Source: Biostraticola tofi
GTDB taxonomy: Bacteria; Pseudomonadota; Gammaproteobacteria; Enterobacterales; Enterobacteriaceae
DNA length: 36,201 bases
NCBI RefSeq assembly: GCF_004343195.1
Contig: NZ_SMCR01000016.1
Span: 1-36,201, forward strand
Reading direction: 5' to 3'
In this document: one piece after another, positions 36,112-36,201 of the stretch
How the letters are laid out: every line of letters begins with the position of its first letter
How positions within the stretch are numbered: the first letter of the stretch is position 1
Made by a program: the position numbers and the translations under genes
The notes under the pieces: generated by a model
What the model was told of the DNA's origin: nothing
The model's input: only the letters and a program-made list of their open reading frames with translations
The model's database searches: none

Positions 36112-36201
36112 TGGTCAACTAAAACCGGACACGGATTTAGGCACATTGTTGTAATCGGCGTTCATATTCATCCGGCGATATATTTCCCAGCCGATAATGC
36201 C
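36112..36201 (-). mobile_element. End of an IS3-like insertion sequence with transposase 3' end (partial)
   Basis: TGGTCAACTAAAACCGGACA at 36112-36131 resembles the terminal inverted repeat of IS3-family elements. An open minus-strand frame of 28 codons enters from the window edge and stops at TGA 36115-36117, inside that terminal repeat. It should be the last part of the transposase (OrfB); the rest lies outside the window. The family assignment is an inference from the end sequence and layout. Confidence 0.5.

Overview
The window is a chromosomal stretch of a member of the order Enterobacterales. Nearly all genes of the left 20 kb are close homologues of Escherichia coli genes in almost the same order: tRNA-Asp, yafD, mltD, gloB, yafS, rnhA, dnaQ, tRNA-Asp, yafV, gmhA, yafJ, yafK, dinB, pepD, gpt, frsA, crl, proB, proA and tRNA-Thr (thrW). 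Several E. coli neighbours are absent (dkgB, yafC, fadE, ivy, phoE). Decayed gene remnants lie between intact genes, which would fit a Sodalis-like or related lineage with relaxed gene content. The genus is an inference; the sequence alone does not prove it.

Layout. 1-5.8 kb holds two tRNA-Asp genes around cell-wall, glyoxalase, RNase H and DNA polymerase III proofreading genes. 5.8-7.5 kb is an accessory patch with a short tandem repeat, an intact PuuE-type allantoinase and the 3' stub of a ureidoglycine aminotransferase gene. 7.5-9.5 kb is a two-gene unit, ybdL-yafV, which should act as a glutamine (or methionine) transaminase/omega-amidase pair; a perfect 20-bp palindrome sits in front of it. 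9.6-19.5 kb is conserved core: LPS heptose synthesis, Lpp detachment, SOS polymerase IV under a clear LexA box, peptidase D, purine salvage, sigma-S helper Crl and proline synthesis. 19.6-21.6 kb carries a ketodeoxygluconate permease gene with KdgR-like and CRP-like sites, followed by the ruins of a divergent TetR/SnoaL pair whose 5' halves are deleted, a 17-bp tandem repeat and the thrW tRNA gene.

21.7-35.7 kb is a complete type I-F (Csy) CRISPR-Cas locus placed directly downstream of thrW, a known integration hotspot. The operon cas1-cas2/3-cas8f-cas5f-cas7f-cas6f reads leftward with overlaps or short gaps, and every gene is open. A 283-bp leader with an exact IHF consensus match separates it from one long array of 89 repeats and 88 spacers reading rightward. 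Cas1 and Cas2/3 should acquire spacers, Cas6f should cut the array transcript at the repeat hairpin, Cas8f/5f/7f/6f should form the Csy surveillance complex, and Cas2/3 should degrade the target. The end of an IS3-like insertion sequence enters at the right edge.

I found no wholly new system. The points most worth a second look are a spacer that spells an intrinsic terminator in the middle of the array (spacer 33), a spacer whose tail copies the start of the repeat next to a 31-nt spacer (spacers 17/18), a stem-breaking repeat variant (repeat 85), a decayed repeat-like element beyond cas6f, and the operator-like palindrome in front of ybdL-yafV.
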